From Bacilli bacterium (GTDB taxonomy: Bacteria > Bacillota_I > Bacilli_A > RFN20 > CAG-826), in the NCBI GenBank assembly GCA_016296775.1, contig JAEDIE010000003.1, positions 1 through 64,000 on the forward strand: a stretch of 64,000 nt of DNA, read 5' to 3'. The number at the start of each line of letters is the position of its first letter. Position 1 is the stretch's first letter. Made by a program: the position numbers and the translations under genes. This document shows positions 52,104-63,670 of this stretch, one piece after another. Below the pieces are notes generated by a model, which saw nothing but the letters and a program-made list of their open reading frames with translations, did no database searches and was not told where the DNA came from.

Positions 52104-52104
52104 A

Positions 52105-53121
52105 ATGAAGGATACGATTATTCTTGCTATTGAAAGTAGTTGTGATGAGACTAGTTGTGCTATTTTAAAAAATGATGAATTAGTAGCTAATATTGTTTCG
52201 ACTCAAATAGAGGTACATCAAAAATATGGTGGAGTTATGCCTGAAATTGCTTCAAGACTTCATCTTGAAAATATTATTTGTGTTATCGATGAAGCTTTAA
52301 ATAAAGCAAATATTACTTTAGAAGATGTTGATGCTTTTGCTGTAACTCGTGGACCTGGATTAATTGGGGCTCTTCATGTTGGGTTACAAGCTATAAAGAC
52401 ATTATCTTTAATTTATAATAAACCAATAATTCCAGTTCATCATTTATGTGGGCATATTTATGCTAATGAATATATAGATGAATTGAAATTTCCTTTATTA
52501 GCTGTTGTTGTAAGTGGAGGAAATACCGAGCTTGTTTTAATGAAAGATAATTTAGAATTTGAAATAATAGGTGAAACAAAAGATGATGCAATTGGAGAAA
52601 GTTTTGATAAAGTTGCTAGAGTATTAGGTTTACCTTATCCTGGTGGAATTCAAATAGATAAATTAGCTAAAGAAGGAAAACATACCTATAATTTACCTAC
52701 TCCGCTTCATGATGGAAGTTTAAATGTAAGTTATAGTGGATTAAAAACTGCCGTTATTAATTTAGTACATAAATTAGAACAAAATCATGAAACAGTAAAT
52801 ATTAAAGATTTAGCTAAATCTTTCCAAGATATAGCAGTAAATATGATTATCGATAGAGTTAAAAAAGCTGTAAATCAATATGAAATTAAAGAAATTGTGC
52901 TTGCTGGAGGAGTTAGTGCAAATAGCTATTTAAGAGAAGAAATAACAAGAATATTTAAAGATACAAATATCAAAGTTATTATTCCTCCATTATGGTGTAC
53001 AACTGATAATGCAGCTATGATTGCTAAAGTTGCTTCTCACCTATATAAGAAAAAAATATTTGCTCCATTAAGTATCGGTGTTGATCCTTCTTGGAGAATT
53101 GAGGATTACAATAAATTTTAA
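52105..53121 (+). CDS. tsaD: tRNA t6A transferase TsaD
   Basis: Transfers the threonylcarbamoyl group to A37. The N-terminal ILAIESSCDETSCAIL, the metal-binding PVHHLCGHIYA (His111 and His115 region), VVSGGNTELVL and the C-terminal CTDNAAMIA are conserved. Length 338 is standard. It ends the t6A group; a promoter lies in the 36-base gap before asnS. Confidence 0.96.
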   Translation: MKDTIILAIESSCDETSCAILKNDELVANIVSTQIEVHQKYGGVMPEIASRLHLENIICVIDEALNKANITLEDVDAFAVTRGPGLIGALHVGLQAIKTLSLIYNKPIIPVHHLCGHIYANEYIDELKFPLLAVVVSGGNTELVLMKDNLEFEIIGETKDDAIGESFDKVARVLGLPYPGGIQIDKLAKEGKHTYNLPTPLHDGSLNVSYSGLKTAVINLVHKLEQNHETVNIKDLAKSFQDIAVNMIIDRVKKAVNQYEIKEIVLAGGVSANSYLREEITRIFKDTNIKVIIPPLWCTTDNAAMIAKVASHLYKKKIFAPLSIGVDPSWRIEDYNKF

Positions 53122-53133
53122 TTATTGTATAAT
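53106..53133 (+). promoter_or_regulatory. Promoter of asnS
   Basis: TTACAA (53106-53111), 16-base spacer, TATAAT (53128-53133), within the tail of tsaD; the AsnRS ribosome site AAAGGAG follows. No T-box leader is seen. Confidence 0.55.
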
Positions 53134-53157
53134 TAAAAAACAAAAGGAGATGAGTTT

Positions 53158-54540
53158 ATGAGTCAAGAAAGAGAATTAACTGTAAAAAAATTATATTTAA
53201 AACTTACTAATAACTCTTTAGAAGATGGAAAAGAAGTAGTTTTAAGTGGATGGATTAGAAGTAATAGAGACAATGGAAGCGTTGGTTTTATTGCTTTTAA
53301 CGATGGAAGTAATTTTAAAGATATTCAATTAGTTTATACAAAAGAAACTAAAAATTATGAAACAATTAGAACTTTTAGATATGGTTCAACAATTAAAGTT
53401 TTTGGATTGGTTAAGTTAACTCCTGAAAATAAACAACCTTTTGAAATTCAATTAACTGATGCAATTTTATTAAATGATTATGCAGAAGATTGCCCACTTC
53501 AAAAGAAAAGACAATCTTTTGAATTTCTTAGAGATATTGCTTATTTAAGGCCAAGAACAAATACATTTAATGCTGTTTTTAGAGTTAGAAATGTTTTAGC
53601 TTATGTAATTCATAAATATTTCCAAGAAAACGGATTTATGTATGTTCATACTCCAATTATTACAAGCAATGATGCTGAAGGAGCTGGACAAGTTTTTCAT
53701 GTAGCTAGTGACCTTAAAAAACCTAATGAATTCTTTAATTCTAGTGCTTGTTTAACTGTTAGTGGTCAACTTCATGTTGAAGCTTTTGCACTTGCTTTTA
53801 GAGATGTTTATACATTTGGTCCTACATTTAGAGCCGAAAATTCTAATACAACAAGACATGCTAGTGAATTCTGGATGATTGAACCTGAAATTGCCTTTGC
53901 TGATCTTGAAGATGATATGAATTTAATGGAATCTTTCTTAAAATACATCATCAATTATGTTTTAGAAAATTGTAAAGATGAGATGGAATTCTTCAATACA
54001 TTTATTGATAAAACATTATTTGATAAATTACATAATGTTTTAAATACTCCATTTAAGAGAGTTACATATACAGAAGGTATTGAATTATTAAAAGAAGCAG
54101 TTAAAAATGGTAAAAAATTCGATTACAACAATATTGAATGGGGAATGGATCTTCAAAGTGAACATGAAAGATATTTAACTGAAGAAGTTGTTAAAGGACC
54201 AATGTTCTTAACAGATTTCCCTAAAGAAATTAAAGCTTTCTATATGAAACAAAATAGTGATGGTAAAACTGTTGCAGCTTGTGACCTTTTAGTTCCAGGT
54301 GTTGGTGAAATTTGTGGTGGAAGCCAAAGAGAAGAAAATTATGAAGTCTTAAAAGCTAAGATGGAACAACTTGGAAATGAAAAAGGCCTTGAATGGTACT
54401 TAAATTTAAGGAAATATGGTGGATGTATCCATTCAGGTTTTGGTCTTGGATTTGATAGATTAATTATGTATATCACAGGTATTTCAAATATTAGAGATAC
54501 TCAACCTTACCCAAGAACTCCAGGAAGCTTAAGGTATTAA
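53158..54540 (+). CDS. asnS: Asparaginyl-tRNA synthetase
   Basis: Charges tRNA-Asn directly. An N-terminal OB fold (about 1-115, VVLSGWIRSNRDNGSVGFI) is followed by a class II core (VHTPIITSNDAEGAGQVFHV, RAENSNTTRHASEFWMIEPE, GGCIHSGFGLGFDRLIMY). The GAGQVFHV and SNTTRH signatures separate it from AspRS. Length 460. Because AsnRS is present, the GatCAB enzyme downstream is probably for Glu-tRNA(Gln). Confidence 0.96.
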   Translation: MSQERELTVKKLYLKLTNNSLEDGKEVVLSGWIRSNRDNGSVGFIAFNDGSNFKDIQLVYTKETKNYETIRTFRYGSTIKVFGLVKLTPENKQPFEIQLTDAILLNDYAEDCPLQKKRQSFEFLRDIAYLRPRTNTFNAVFRVRNVLAYVIHKYFQENGFMYVHTPIITSNDAEGAGQVFHVASDLKKPNEFFNSSACLTVSGQLHVEAFALAFRDVYTFGPTFRAENSNTTRHASEFWMIEPEIAFADLEDDMNLMESFLKYIINYVLENCKDEMEFFNTFIDKTLFDKLHNVLNTPFKRVTYTEGIELLKEAVKNGKKFDYNNIEWGMDLQSEHERYLTEEVVKGPMFLTDFPKEIKAFYMKQNSDGKTVAACDLLVPGVGEICGGSQREENYEVLKAKMEQLGNEKGLEWYLNLRKYGGCIHSGFGLGFDRLIMYITGISNIRDTQPYPRTPGSLRY

Positions 54541-54542
54541 TT

Positions 54543-54782
54543 ATGGAAGAAAATAAAGATTATCAAATTAGTAGAGTAGATGATACTAAAAAGGAAGAAA
54601 CTCCTTTAAATACTGTTACTTCCAAAAAAGAAGAGAGTGAAGAAACAAATAAAAATGAGGAAGAAAAGAAGCTTTCTACCTCAAGATTATTTGTATTATT
54701 TGTAATTTTAGATTGTATTTTAGGAATTTTCTTAATCGCTGAACTTATTTGGTTATTTATAGATTTCTTTACTAAAGGTTAA
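54543..54782 (+). CDS. Small single-pass membrane protein
   Basis: A 79-residue protein with an acidic, Lys/Glu-rich soluble part (1-48) and one transmembrane segment (about 50-74, LFVLFVILDCILGIFLIA). No family recognised. Starts two bases after the asnS stop; its end overlaps four bases of a convergent gene. The low complexity makes annotation uncertain, but the position in the operon and the ATG start support translation. Confidence 0.6.
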   Translation: MEENKDYQISRVDDTKKEETPLNTVTSKKEESEETNKNEEEKKLSTSRLFVLFVILDCILGIFLIAELIWLFIDFFTKG

Positions 54783-55519
54783 TTAGTTTTAGTAACTTGA
54801 TTTGAATTATTTTGACTACTTTTATTGTCTAATTTGGCAGGTAAAGTAGTCTTTTCTTTATCATCCAATATTGTTGAATTAACAGTATTTATGAAATGCA
54901 TTAAATCGATATCATCAAGATTCTTTGTAAACATATTTAATGCAAGTTTTCTAATTCTAAATTTTCTTGCTAAGTATCCTTGAACTTCAAAGAAGTAATA
55001 GCAAATTCCAACAAATAAAATTGAAATTGTAACTAAACTCATAATTCCATACCAAAGTGGAAATTCATCAAAAGGAAGATCTGCATAAACATTTGAAAAA
55101 TCAAAACCAAATGGAGGGAAGTAAATAAAATCACCTTTCCAAGGGAAGATGGTTCTTCCAAAAATATAAAACATTGAAACATATTGATTTCCATTTAATT
55201 TTAATAAAATAGAGATAGAAACAACGTAACAAAGCAAAGATAATAACATGATAAAAATAGCTGGAATTGCATGTTTGAAGAAATAAACTCTAGATTTATA
55301 ATTTGCAATTCTTTTGAAATCTTTTTCGTTATTTACAACTTTACTTAAAATCAATTTAGACATTAATTTATCAACTCTTTTTTGTTGATTCTTAATTATT
55401 ACTTGAATTAAACGACCAATTAAACCGAAGATAAAAAAGATGCTTAATAAAATTACAAGTATGGTTAATATAACTTTCCAAAAAGTGGAATCTGTAAATT
55501 TCTTTGCTTCGTTATTCAT
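54779..55519 (-). CDS. Membrane protein of unknown function
   Basis: A 246-residue protein with three hydrophobic segments (about 14-38, 77-103, 160-184) and a soluble tail. No family recognised. Overlaps the upstream minus-strand gene by eight bases and the small plus-strand gene by four. Probably works with its neighbour as a membrane pair. Confidence 0.6.
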   Translation of the reverse strand: MNNEAKKFTDSTFWKVILTILVILLSIFFIFGLIGRLIQVIIKNQQKRVDKLMSKLILSKVVNNEKDFKRIANYKSRVYFFKHAIPAIFIMLLSLLCYVVSISILLKLNGNQYVSMFYIFGRTIFPWKGDFIYFPPFGFDFSNVYADLPFDEFPLWYGIMSLVTISILFVGICYYFFEVQGYLARKFRIRKLALNMFTKNLDDIDLMHFINTVNSTILDDKEKTTLPAKLDNKSSQNNSNQVTKTN

Positions 55520-55901
55520 CTTTATTACCTTCTATATATCCACTTGGTTCGTTGCTTTCAATTACTTTTGTCAAATCTACTGGATTTAGTGGTTTATCGT
55601 TATTCTTATTAATATTAATTTGATTGTAAGTGTTGTTATATGTAACATTTGAAGAATTAACTGTTTGTGCTTGAGGTTGCATATTGTTAATTCCGTTCTT
55701 TAAAATTTCTTCAGCTTTTAAATCTTCTTCTAATATTAAAGAATATTTTTTGCCTTTAAAGAAAAGAACAATTCCTTTAATTGACATAAAAATAAATACA
55801 AATAATAGGTAAATACCATATAAGACTAATCCTACAAGGATGAATGGTAATCCTAAAAAGAAGAGTAAACCTTCACCAAATATCTTAAGAAAATCTAACA
55901 T
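55512..55901 (-). CDS. Small membrane protein with disordered tail
   Basis: A 129-residue protein: two close hydrophobic segments in the first 50 residues (LLFFLGLPFILVGLV, IYLLFVFIFMSIKGI), then a charged stretch and an Asn/Gln-rich tail (NVTYNNTYNQININ) likely disordered. No family recognised. The next gene on the strand overlaps it by eight bases. No strong ribosome site precedes the ATG at 55901, and the start of the mRNA is unclear. Confidence 0.55.
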   Translation of the reverse strand: MLDFLKIFGEGLLFFLGLPFILVGLVLYGIYLLFVFIFMSIKGIVLFFKGKKYSLILEEDLKAEEILKNGINNMQPQAQTVNSSNVTYNNTYNQININKNNDKPLNPVDLTKVIESNEPSGYIEGNKDE

Positions 55902-56018
55902 AATTATATTTTATTAAAGAAATTCATAAAATAAAAGTACTATATATTTTTATTGAACTTTAACTTATAAAAATATTAAAAATATTTTTAAAAAGTAATA
56001 AAAGATATAGTACAAATT

Positions 56019-56027
56019 TGATATAAT
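56019..56027 (+). promoter_or_regulatory. Extended -10 of pcrA
   Basis: TG-A-TATAAT at 56019-56027, ten bases before the ATG at 56038; transcription would start about four bases upstream of the ATG, so translation is likely leaderless. Confidence 0.6.
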
Positions 56028-56037
56028 TATTTTTACT

Positions 56038-58248
56038 ATGGATTTAAGAAATGAATTGAATGATAAACAATATGAAGCAGTCACCAATGACAGTCAATAT
56101 TTAAGAATTATTGCTGGAGCAGGTAGTGGAAAAACCAGAGTTTTAACATATAGAATTGCTTATTTAATTAAAGAAAAGCATGTTTTTCCTAGTCAAATTC
56201 TTGCAATTACTTTTACAAATAAAGTTGCAAAAGAAATGTCTGATCGTGCTTCTAAATTAATTAGTAGTTTTGATCCTGTAAGATTAAATATATATACTTT
56301 CCATGGTTTTTGTTCTAGATTTTTAAGAAGCGAAATTGATGTTTTAGGTATTAGTAGAAACTTTATTATTTTAGATGAGGAAGATAAAAGTAAAATTATT
56401 AAAAACTTATTATCTGAAAAAGGTTATAAAAAGAGCGACCCTTTATTTGAAGATATCAATAATTTTATTGATTATCATAAAACAAAAGGTGAATTACCAT
56501 CAGATTTTACTATTGATGAAACTAATCCTAAATTAAAAATATTATATGAATTCTTTTGTGATTATGAAGTGGCAAAAGGAACTATGTTTGCATTAGATTT
56601 TGATGATTTATTAATTTATACAATTAAAGTTTTGACTTCTTTCCCTCATGTAAGAGAAAAATATATTCAAAGATTTAAACACATTTTAATTGATGAGTTT
56701 CAAGATACAAACAACATTCAATATAAATTATTAAAGCTTTTAAGTGGAGAAGAAACTAATATTTATATCGTTGGTGATCCAGATCAAACTATTTATACTT
56801 GGAGAGGCGCTGATCAAAAAATTATTTTAGAAATTGAACATTATTTTTATCCAATGAAAACGATTATTTTGAATCAAAATTATCGTTCAACTCAACACAT
56901 TTTAGATCATGCTAATGATTTAATATCTCACAATAAAGAAAGAGTAAAAAAAGACTTATTTACAAAAAATAACGAGGGAAATGATGTAGAATTACGCTCG
57001 TTTTATGATAATCAACTTGAAGCAAACTATGTTTCAAGAAAGATTCATGAATTAAAAATGAAAGATCCAACATTAAATTATAAAGATATTTGTATTTTAT
57101 ATCGTTCATCTTATTTAAGTTTACCTTTAGAAAAATCTTTTGCTAGAGACAACATTCCTTATGTTGTTTATGGAGGAATGAAATTCTATTCACGTAAAGA
57201 AGTTAAGGATTGTTTAGCATATTTTAGATTAGTAGTTTCATTAAAAGATGATGTTTCTTTTGAAAGAATTATTAATGTTCCAAGAAGAAAAATAGGTGAG
57301 AAAACAATACTTATTTTGAAAAATGAAGCTAAAAATAACAACCTTTCAATGCTTGAATATATTAGTGAAATTGATAAATATGATAGCGCAATTAAACCTT
57401 CAACTTTAGCTTCATTAATCTCGTTATCTCAGAGAATTAATAATTTAAGAATTGAATTAAAGTTAAATTATGATTCATTTGATTTATCTTTAACTAGATT
57501 TTTAGAGGAGATTGGATATTTTAATTACTTAATGGAAAGTGAAGAAGATAGTGATGATAGAATCAATAACGTTAGAGCTCTTTTAGATGATGTAAAAACA
57601 TTCTTAAAAGAAAACCCAGAATCTAAATTCATCGATTACTTAAATAATATTTCTTTATTAAGTGGGCAAGACGATATTAAGAATACCGATTCCGTCTCTT
57701 TAATGACTGTGCATACAGCAAAAGGATTGGAATTTCGTATTGTTTTTGTAATTTCTTTATGTCAATTTATCTTTCCTAATAATAGAGCAATAACTGAAAG
57801 AAAAGATGGTTTAGAAGAAGAAAGAAGGCTTTGCTATGTTGCTTTTACTAGAGCCAAAGAAAATTTATTTGTAACTTACAATAAGTCATATAATTTTACG
57901 ACTCAATCTTCAAATATTTCTTCTCAATTTATTGAAGAAGCTAACCTTAAACCTAGTGAAAACTTAATTAAAAATCCAAATATTACTAATTCAGTTTTAT
58001 ATTCCTATAATTTAGGAAACAAAACTAATAATACAAGAAATGTTATTAACCAAAATAATAATGTTATATGCGTTAATCAACCTAATAGTAACAATATTAA
58101 GTGGAATTTAGGTGATCATTGTGTTCATGAAGTTTTTGGTGAAGGGGAAGTAATTGATGTTAATGGTGATATTTTAACTGTTAATTTTACTAACGTTGGA
58201 GTCAAAAAGATGCTTGGAACACATTATAAATTGAAAAAGAAGGATTAA
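56038..58248 (+). CDS. pcrA: ATP-dependent DNA helicase PcrA
   Basis: 3'-5' SF1A helicase for repair and removal of RecA or stalled complexes. Motif I AGAGSGKTRVLTYRIA, motif Ia ITFTNKVAKEM, motif II ILIDEFQDTNNIQYKLL, motif III VGDPDQTIYTWRGA, motif IV LNQNYRST, motif V VHTAKGLEFRIVF and motif VI RRLCYVAFTRAK are all present. Length 736 fits PcrA. The Asn-rich linker (about 640-690) leads to a Tudor-like end (GDHCVHEVFGEGEVIDV). The ATG lacks a ribosome site; ligA starts three bases after its stop. Confidence 0.97.
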   Translation: MDLRNELNDKQYEAVTNDSQYLRIIAGAGSGKTRVLTYRIAYLIKEKHVFPSQILAITFTNKVAKEMSDRASKLISSFDPVRLNIYTFHGFCSRFLRSEIDVLGISRNFIILDEEDKSKIIKNLLSEKGYKKSDPLFEDINNFIDYHKTKGELPSDFTIDETNPKLKILYEFFCDYEVAKGTMFALDFDDLLIYTIKVLTSFPHVREKYIQRFKHILIDEFQDTNNIQYKLLKLLSGEETNIYIVGDPDQTIYTWRGADQKIILEIEHYFYPMKTIILNQNYRSTQHILDHANDLISHNKERVKKDLFTKNNEGNDVELRSFYDNQLEANYVSRKIHELKMKDPTLNYKDICILYRSSYLSLPLEKSFARDNIPYVVYGGMKFYSRKEVKDCLAYFRLVVSLKDDVSFERIINVPRRKIGEKTILILKNEAKNNNLSMLEYISEIDKYDSAIKPSTLASLISLSQRINNLRIELKLNYDSFDLSLTRFLEEIGYFNYLMESEEDSDDRINNVRALLDDVKTFLKENPESKFIDYLNNISLLSGQDDIKNTDSVSLMTVHTAKGLEFRIVFVISLCQFIFPNNRAITERKDGLEEERRLCYVAFTRAKENLFVTYNKSYNFTTQSSNISSQFIEEANLKPSENLIKNPNITNSVLYSYNLGNKTNNTRNVINQNNNVICVNQPNSNNIKWNLGDHCVHEVFGEGEVIDVNGDILTVNFTNVGVKKMLGTHYKLKKKD

Positions 58249-60563
<2,315 letters not shown>

Positions 60564-60568
60564 TATAT

Positions 60569-62041
60569 ATGAATTATTTAGATTTGAATATAGAAGAAAT
60601 ACATTTAGCCCTTGTAGAAAAGAAAGTTACTTGTTTAGAGCTTGTTAAAGAAGCTTTAAAAAGAGCTAAAGAAGATACAAATAACGATTTTGAAATTATT
60701 TTAGAAGAAGAAGCTATTCAAAAAGCTGTTGAATTAGATAAAAAAGATTGTCCAAAAGATAATATTTTCTATGGAATTCCTTATTGTGCTAAAGATAATT
60801 TTTCTACAAAAGGATATGAAACAACAGCAAGTAGTAATATTTTAAATGGATATGTTCCTCTTTTTGATGCTACTGTAATTAAATTATTAAACGAAAAGAA
60901 TGCTATTTTAATAGCAAAAACAACATTAGATGAACTTGCAATGGGTGGAACTGGAACAAGTGGTCATAAAGGAATTACTTTTAATCCATATAAAAATGAT
61001 CACACAACCTTAATTGGTGGATCCAGTTGTGGAAGCTGTGCAGCAGTTGCTGCTTCAATTGTTCCTTTTGCTTTGGGAAGTGATACTGGAGATTCAGTTA
61101 GAAAACCAGCATCATATGGAGGATTAGTTGGTTTTAAACCTACTTGGGGATTAATCTCAAGATTTGGTTTATTCCCATTTGCTCCTTCTTTAGATCATGT
61201 AGCTTACTTTACACGTAGTGTTAAAGATGCTTCTTATGCTTTAGATTTATTATCAGTTCATGATGATAATGATTACACTTCTTATAGAAAAGAAAGAAAT
61301 TCAGTTTTATTTGATGAAAATAATATTTCTACTTCTAAGAAAGTTGGTATATTAAAAGAAGTATATGATTCAATTGATGATGAAACATTAAAAACATCAT
61401 TTGATAAATTAGTAAATAAGTTAAAAGAAGTGGGATATACAGTAGATTTTGTATCAATTGATAAAAAATTATTATCTAGTATTTATCCTGCTTATATTGT
61501 TATTTCTAGTGCAGAAGCTACAAGTAATAATGCTAATTTAGATGGAATTAAGTTTGGTCCATATTATGATGGAAAAACTTATCAAGAAGTTATGATTAAT
61601 GCTAGAACCAATGGTTTTTCCTCATTAATTAAACGTAGATTTGTTTTAGGAAGCTATGCATTAATGAAAGAAAACCAGGAAGAAGTATTTAAAAGAGCCC
61701 AAAAGGTTAGACATTTAATTGTAAATAGAACAAATGAGATATTTAATGATTATGATTTTATCATTGGTTTAGCTGCTCCTTCCGTTGCTAAAAAGGTTGG
61801 AGAAGTAAGTGAACAACTGAGTGATAAATATTTAATTGCTGATAACTATTTAGCTATTGGAAACTTTGGAGGATTCCCTTCAATTACTCTTCCTTTAGGA
61901 TTTAAAGACGGTCTCCCATTTGGTGTAAATTTAACTTCTAAACCATATAGTGAAAAACAATTATTTGAGATTTCTTATAAAATTGAAGAAATTACTGGTT
62001 TAAGAAATCTAAGTGTAAATAATAAAAAGGAGGGCTTATAG
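60569..62041 (+). CDS. gatA: Asp-tRNA(Asn)/Glu-tRNA(Gln) amidotransferase subunit A
   Basis: Amidase subunit that supplies ammonia. Lys in GIPYCAKDNFSTKG, cis-Ser in LIGGSSCGSCAAVAA and the nucleophile Ser in GSDTGDSVRKPASYGGLVG give the Ser-cisSer-Lys triad. The usual block is GSDTGGSIRQPA; here Gly becomes Asp and Gln becomes Lys. Length 490 is typical. Two bases before gatB. Confidence 0.95.
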   Translation: MNYLDLNIEEIHLALVEKKVTCLELVKEALKRAKEDTNNDFEIILEEEAIQKAVELDKKDCPKDNIFYGIPYCAKDNFSTKGYETTASSNILNGYVPLFDATVIKLLNEKNAILIAKTTLDELAMGGTGTSGHKGITFNPYKNDHTTLIGGSSCGSCAAVAASIVPFALGSDTGDSVRKPASYGGLVGFKPTWGLISRFGLFPFAPSLDHVAYFTRSVKDASYALDLLSVHDDNDYTSYRKERNSVLFDENNISTSKKVGILKEVYDSIDDETLKTSFDKLVNKLKEVGYTVDFVSIDKKLLSSIYPAYIVISSAEATSNNANLDGIKFGPYYDGKTYQEVMINARTNGFSSLIKRRFVLGSYALMKENQEEVFKRAQKVRHLIVNRTNEIFNDYDFIIGLAAPSVAKKVGEVSEQLSDKYLIADNYLAIGNFGGFPSITLPLGFKDGLPFGVNLTSKPYSEKQLFEISYKIEEITGLRNLSVNNKKEGL

Positions 62042-62042
62042 T

Positions 62043-63467
62043 ATGAATTTTGAAGCTGTTATTGGTCTTGAAATCCATGTTGAGATGAAAACTAAGTCTA
62101 AAATGTTTTCAAGTGCTCCAATTGATTTTAAAGCCGAACCAAATACTTTAATTGCTCCTTTGGATATGGCTTTTCCTGGAACAATGCCAATTGTTAATAA
62201 AGAAGCTGTAAGAAATGCAATACGAGTAGCAAATGCTCTTCATATGGAAATAGATCATGAATTATGGTTCGATAGAAAAAATTATTTTTATAGTGATCTA
62301 CCAAAAGGTTATCAAATTACTCAACAAGATAGACCAATTGGTAAAGAAGGCTATCTTGAAATTGAAGTAGATGGAATTAAGAAAAGATGTGATATTGAAA
62401 GAATTCATATGGAAGAAGATACTTGTATGCAACACCATTTTTCTTCATATTCTCTTTTAGATTACAATAGAGCTGGAATTCCATTAATTGAAATTGTTTC
62501 TAAACCAGTTTTAAGAAGTGGGGTAGAAGCAAGAAAATATGTTGAAAAAATTAGAGAAATTGTCACTTTTGCTAATGTTAGTGATGGAAAAATGGAGGAA
62601 GGAAGTCTTAGATGTGATGTTAATATTTCTATTCGTCCTTATGGAGTTGATACTTTTGGAACAAAGGTAGAAATTAAGAATTTAAATTCATTAGCTCATA
62701 TCGAAAAAGCTATTGATTTTGAAACAAAAAGACAATCTGAGTTACTTCTTTTAGGCAAGAAAGTTCAACAAGAAACTAGAAGATTTGATGAAGCTAAAAA
62801 AGAAACAGTTTTAATGCGTGTTAAAACTGAAGCTGCAGATTATAAGTATTTTACTGAACCAAATATTCCTCCAATTAAAATTAGTGATGAATTCATTAAT
62901 AATGCAATTGAAACATGTCCTGAATTGTATGATCAAAAGTTTGAAAGATTTATGAAGAATTATGCATTAAATGTTACAGATGCTCAAATTCTTTTATCAA
63001 ACGTTGATTATGCAAATTATTATGATAAATGTGCACTCTTTACAACTAATTATCAAAATTTAGCAAATTTCTTTATTAGTTCGATTTTAGGTTATTTAAA
63101 TAAAAATGTAGTTGATATTAAAGATTTTAATGTCGAACCTAAATTTGTTGCTGAACTTGTTGATCTTTTAAAGAGTAAAGAAATTAACTCTACACAAGGT
63201 GCTGACATCTTTAATAAAATGGTTAAAGAAAATAAATCTCCATTAAAGATTAAAGAGGAAACTGGGGCAACATTAATTAGCGATGAAGTTAAGATTAGAG
63301 AATTAGTTTTGGAAGTTATAAAGCTAAACCCTACTCTTCCTAGCGATTTCAAAGCTGGAAAAACTAGAGCTCAAGGATTTGTCATGGGACAAATTATGAG
63401 AAAGACTGGTGGAAAAATAAATCCAGCGATTGCCAATAAAATTATTGTTGAAGAATTAAATAAGTAA
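62043..63467 (+). CDS. gatB: Asp-tRNA(Asn)/Glu-tRNA(Gln) amidotransferase subunit B
   Basis: Kinase and tRNA-binding subunit. Motifs: GLEIHVEMKTKSKMFSS, FDRKNYFYSDLPKGYQITQ, EEGSLRCDVNISIRP and TKVEIKNLNSLAHIEKAI, followed by the helical and YqeY-like tail (about 330-474). Length 474 is typical. Ends with a terminator. Given AsnRS and a tRNA-Gln in this window, the physiological substrate is likely Glu-tRNA(Gln), which would also mean no GlnRS; that is inference. Confidence 0.96.
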   Translation: MNFEAVIGLEIHVEMKTKSKMFSSAPIDFKAEPNTLIAPLDMAFPGTMPIVNKEAVRNAIRVANALHMEIDHELWFDRKNYFYSDLPKGYQITQQDRPIGKEGYLEIEVDGIKKRCDIERIHMEEDTCMQHHFSSYSLLDYNRAGIPLIEIVSKPVLRSGVEARKYVEKIREIVTFANVSDGKMEEGSLRCDVNISIRPYGVDTFGTKVEIKNLNSLAHIEKAIDFETKRQSELLLLGKKVQQETRRFDEAKKETVLMRVKTEAADYKYFTEPNIPPIKISDEFINNAIETCPELYDQKFERFMKNYALNVTDAQILLSNVDYANYYDKCALFTTNYQNLANFFISSILGYLNKNVVDIKDFNVEPKFVAELVDLLKSKEINSTQGADIFNKMVKENKSPLKIKEETGATLISDEVKIRELVLEVIKLNPTLPSDFKAGKTRAQGFVMGQIMRKTGGKINPAIANKIIVEELNK

Positions 63468-63476
63468 GGAAATCAT

Positions 63477-63512
63477 AGGGTTTTTGAAAAATATTCATAA
63501 AACCCTTTTTTT
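63477..63512 (+). terminator. Terminator after gatB
   Basis: AGGGTTTT (63477-63484) pairs with AAAACCCT (about 63500-63507), loop between, then T7. Confidence 0.8.
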
Positions 63513-63528
63513 AATGCATGTAAATTGT

Positions 63529-63556
63529 TTGTAAAAGTATAAATTTGTAGTAAAAT
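63529..63556 (+). promoter_or_regulatory. Promoter of the last degV
   Basis: -35 TTGTAA (63529-63534), 16-base spacer, -10 TAAAAT (63551-63556). A transcript would start near 63563 and carry about 108 untranslated bases. Confidence 0.5.
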
Positions 63557-63566
63557 CATATAGATT

Positions 63567-63610
63567 TACAACATCAATTTGAGTTATAGTTTTAATAACT
63601 AGATGTTGTA
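63567..63610 (+). promoter_or_regulatory. Two-tier stem-loop in degV leader
   Basis: TACAACATC (63567-63575) pairs with GATGTTGTA (63602-63610); inside, AGTTAT (63582-63587) pairs with ATAACT (63595-63600) with a seven-base loop. It lies between the promoter and the ribosome site, which suggests an RNA structure or a large operator. Confidence 0.45.
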
Positions 63611-63670
63611 GTATTAATTAAATTAGCGTATTTGAACATTTTATATACATTAAGAATAGGAGGATTAAAT

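Noticed and set aside
53122..53157. T-box leader before asnS
   Set aside because: Only 36 bases separate the genes, too short for a T-box, and there is no specifier loop.
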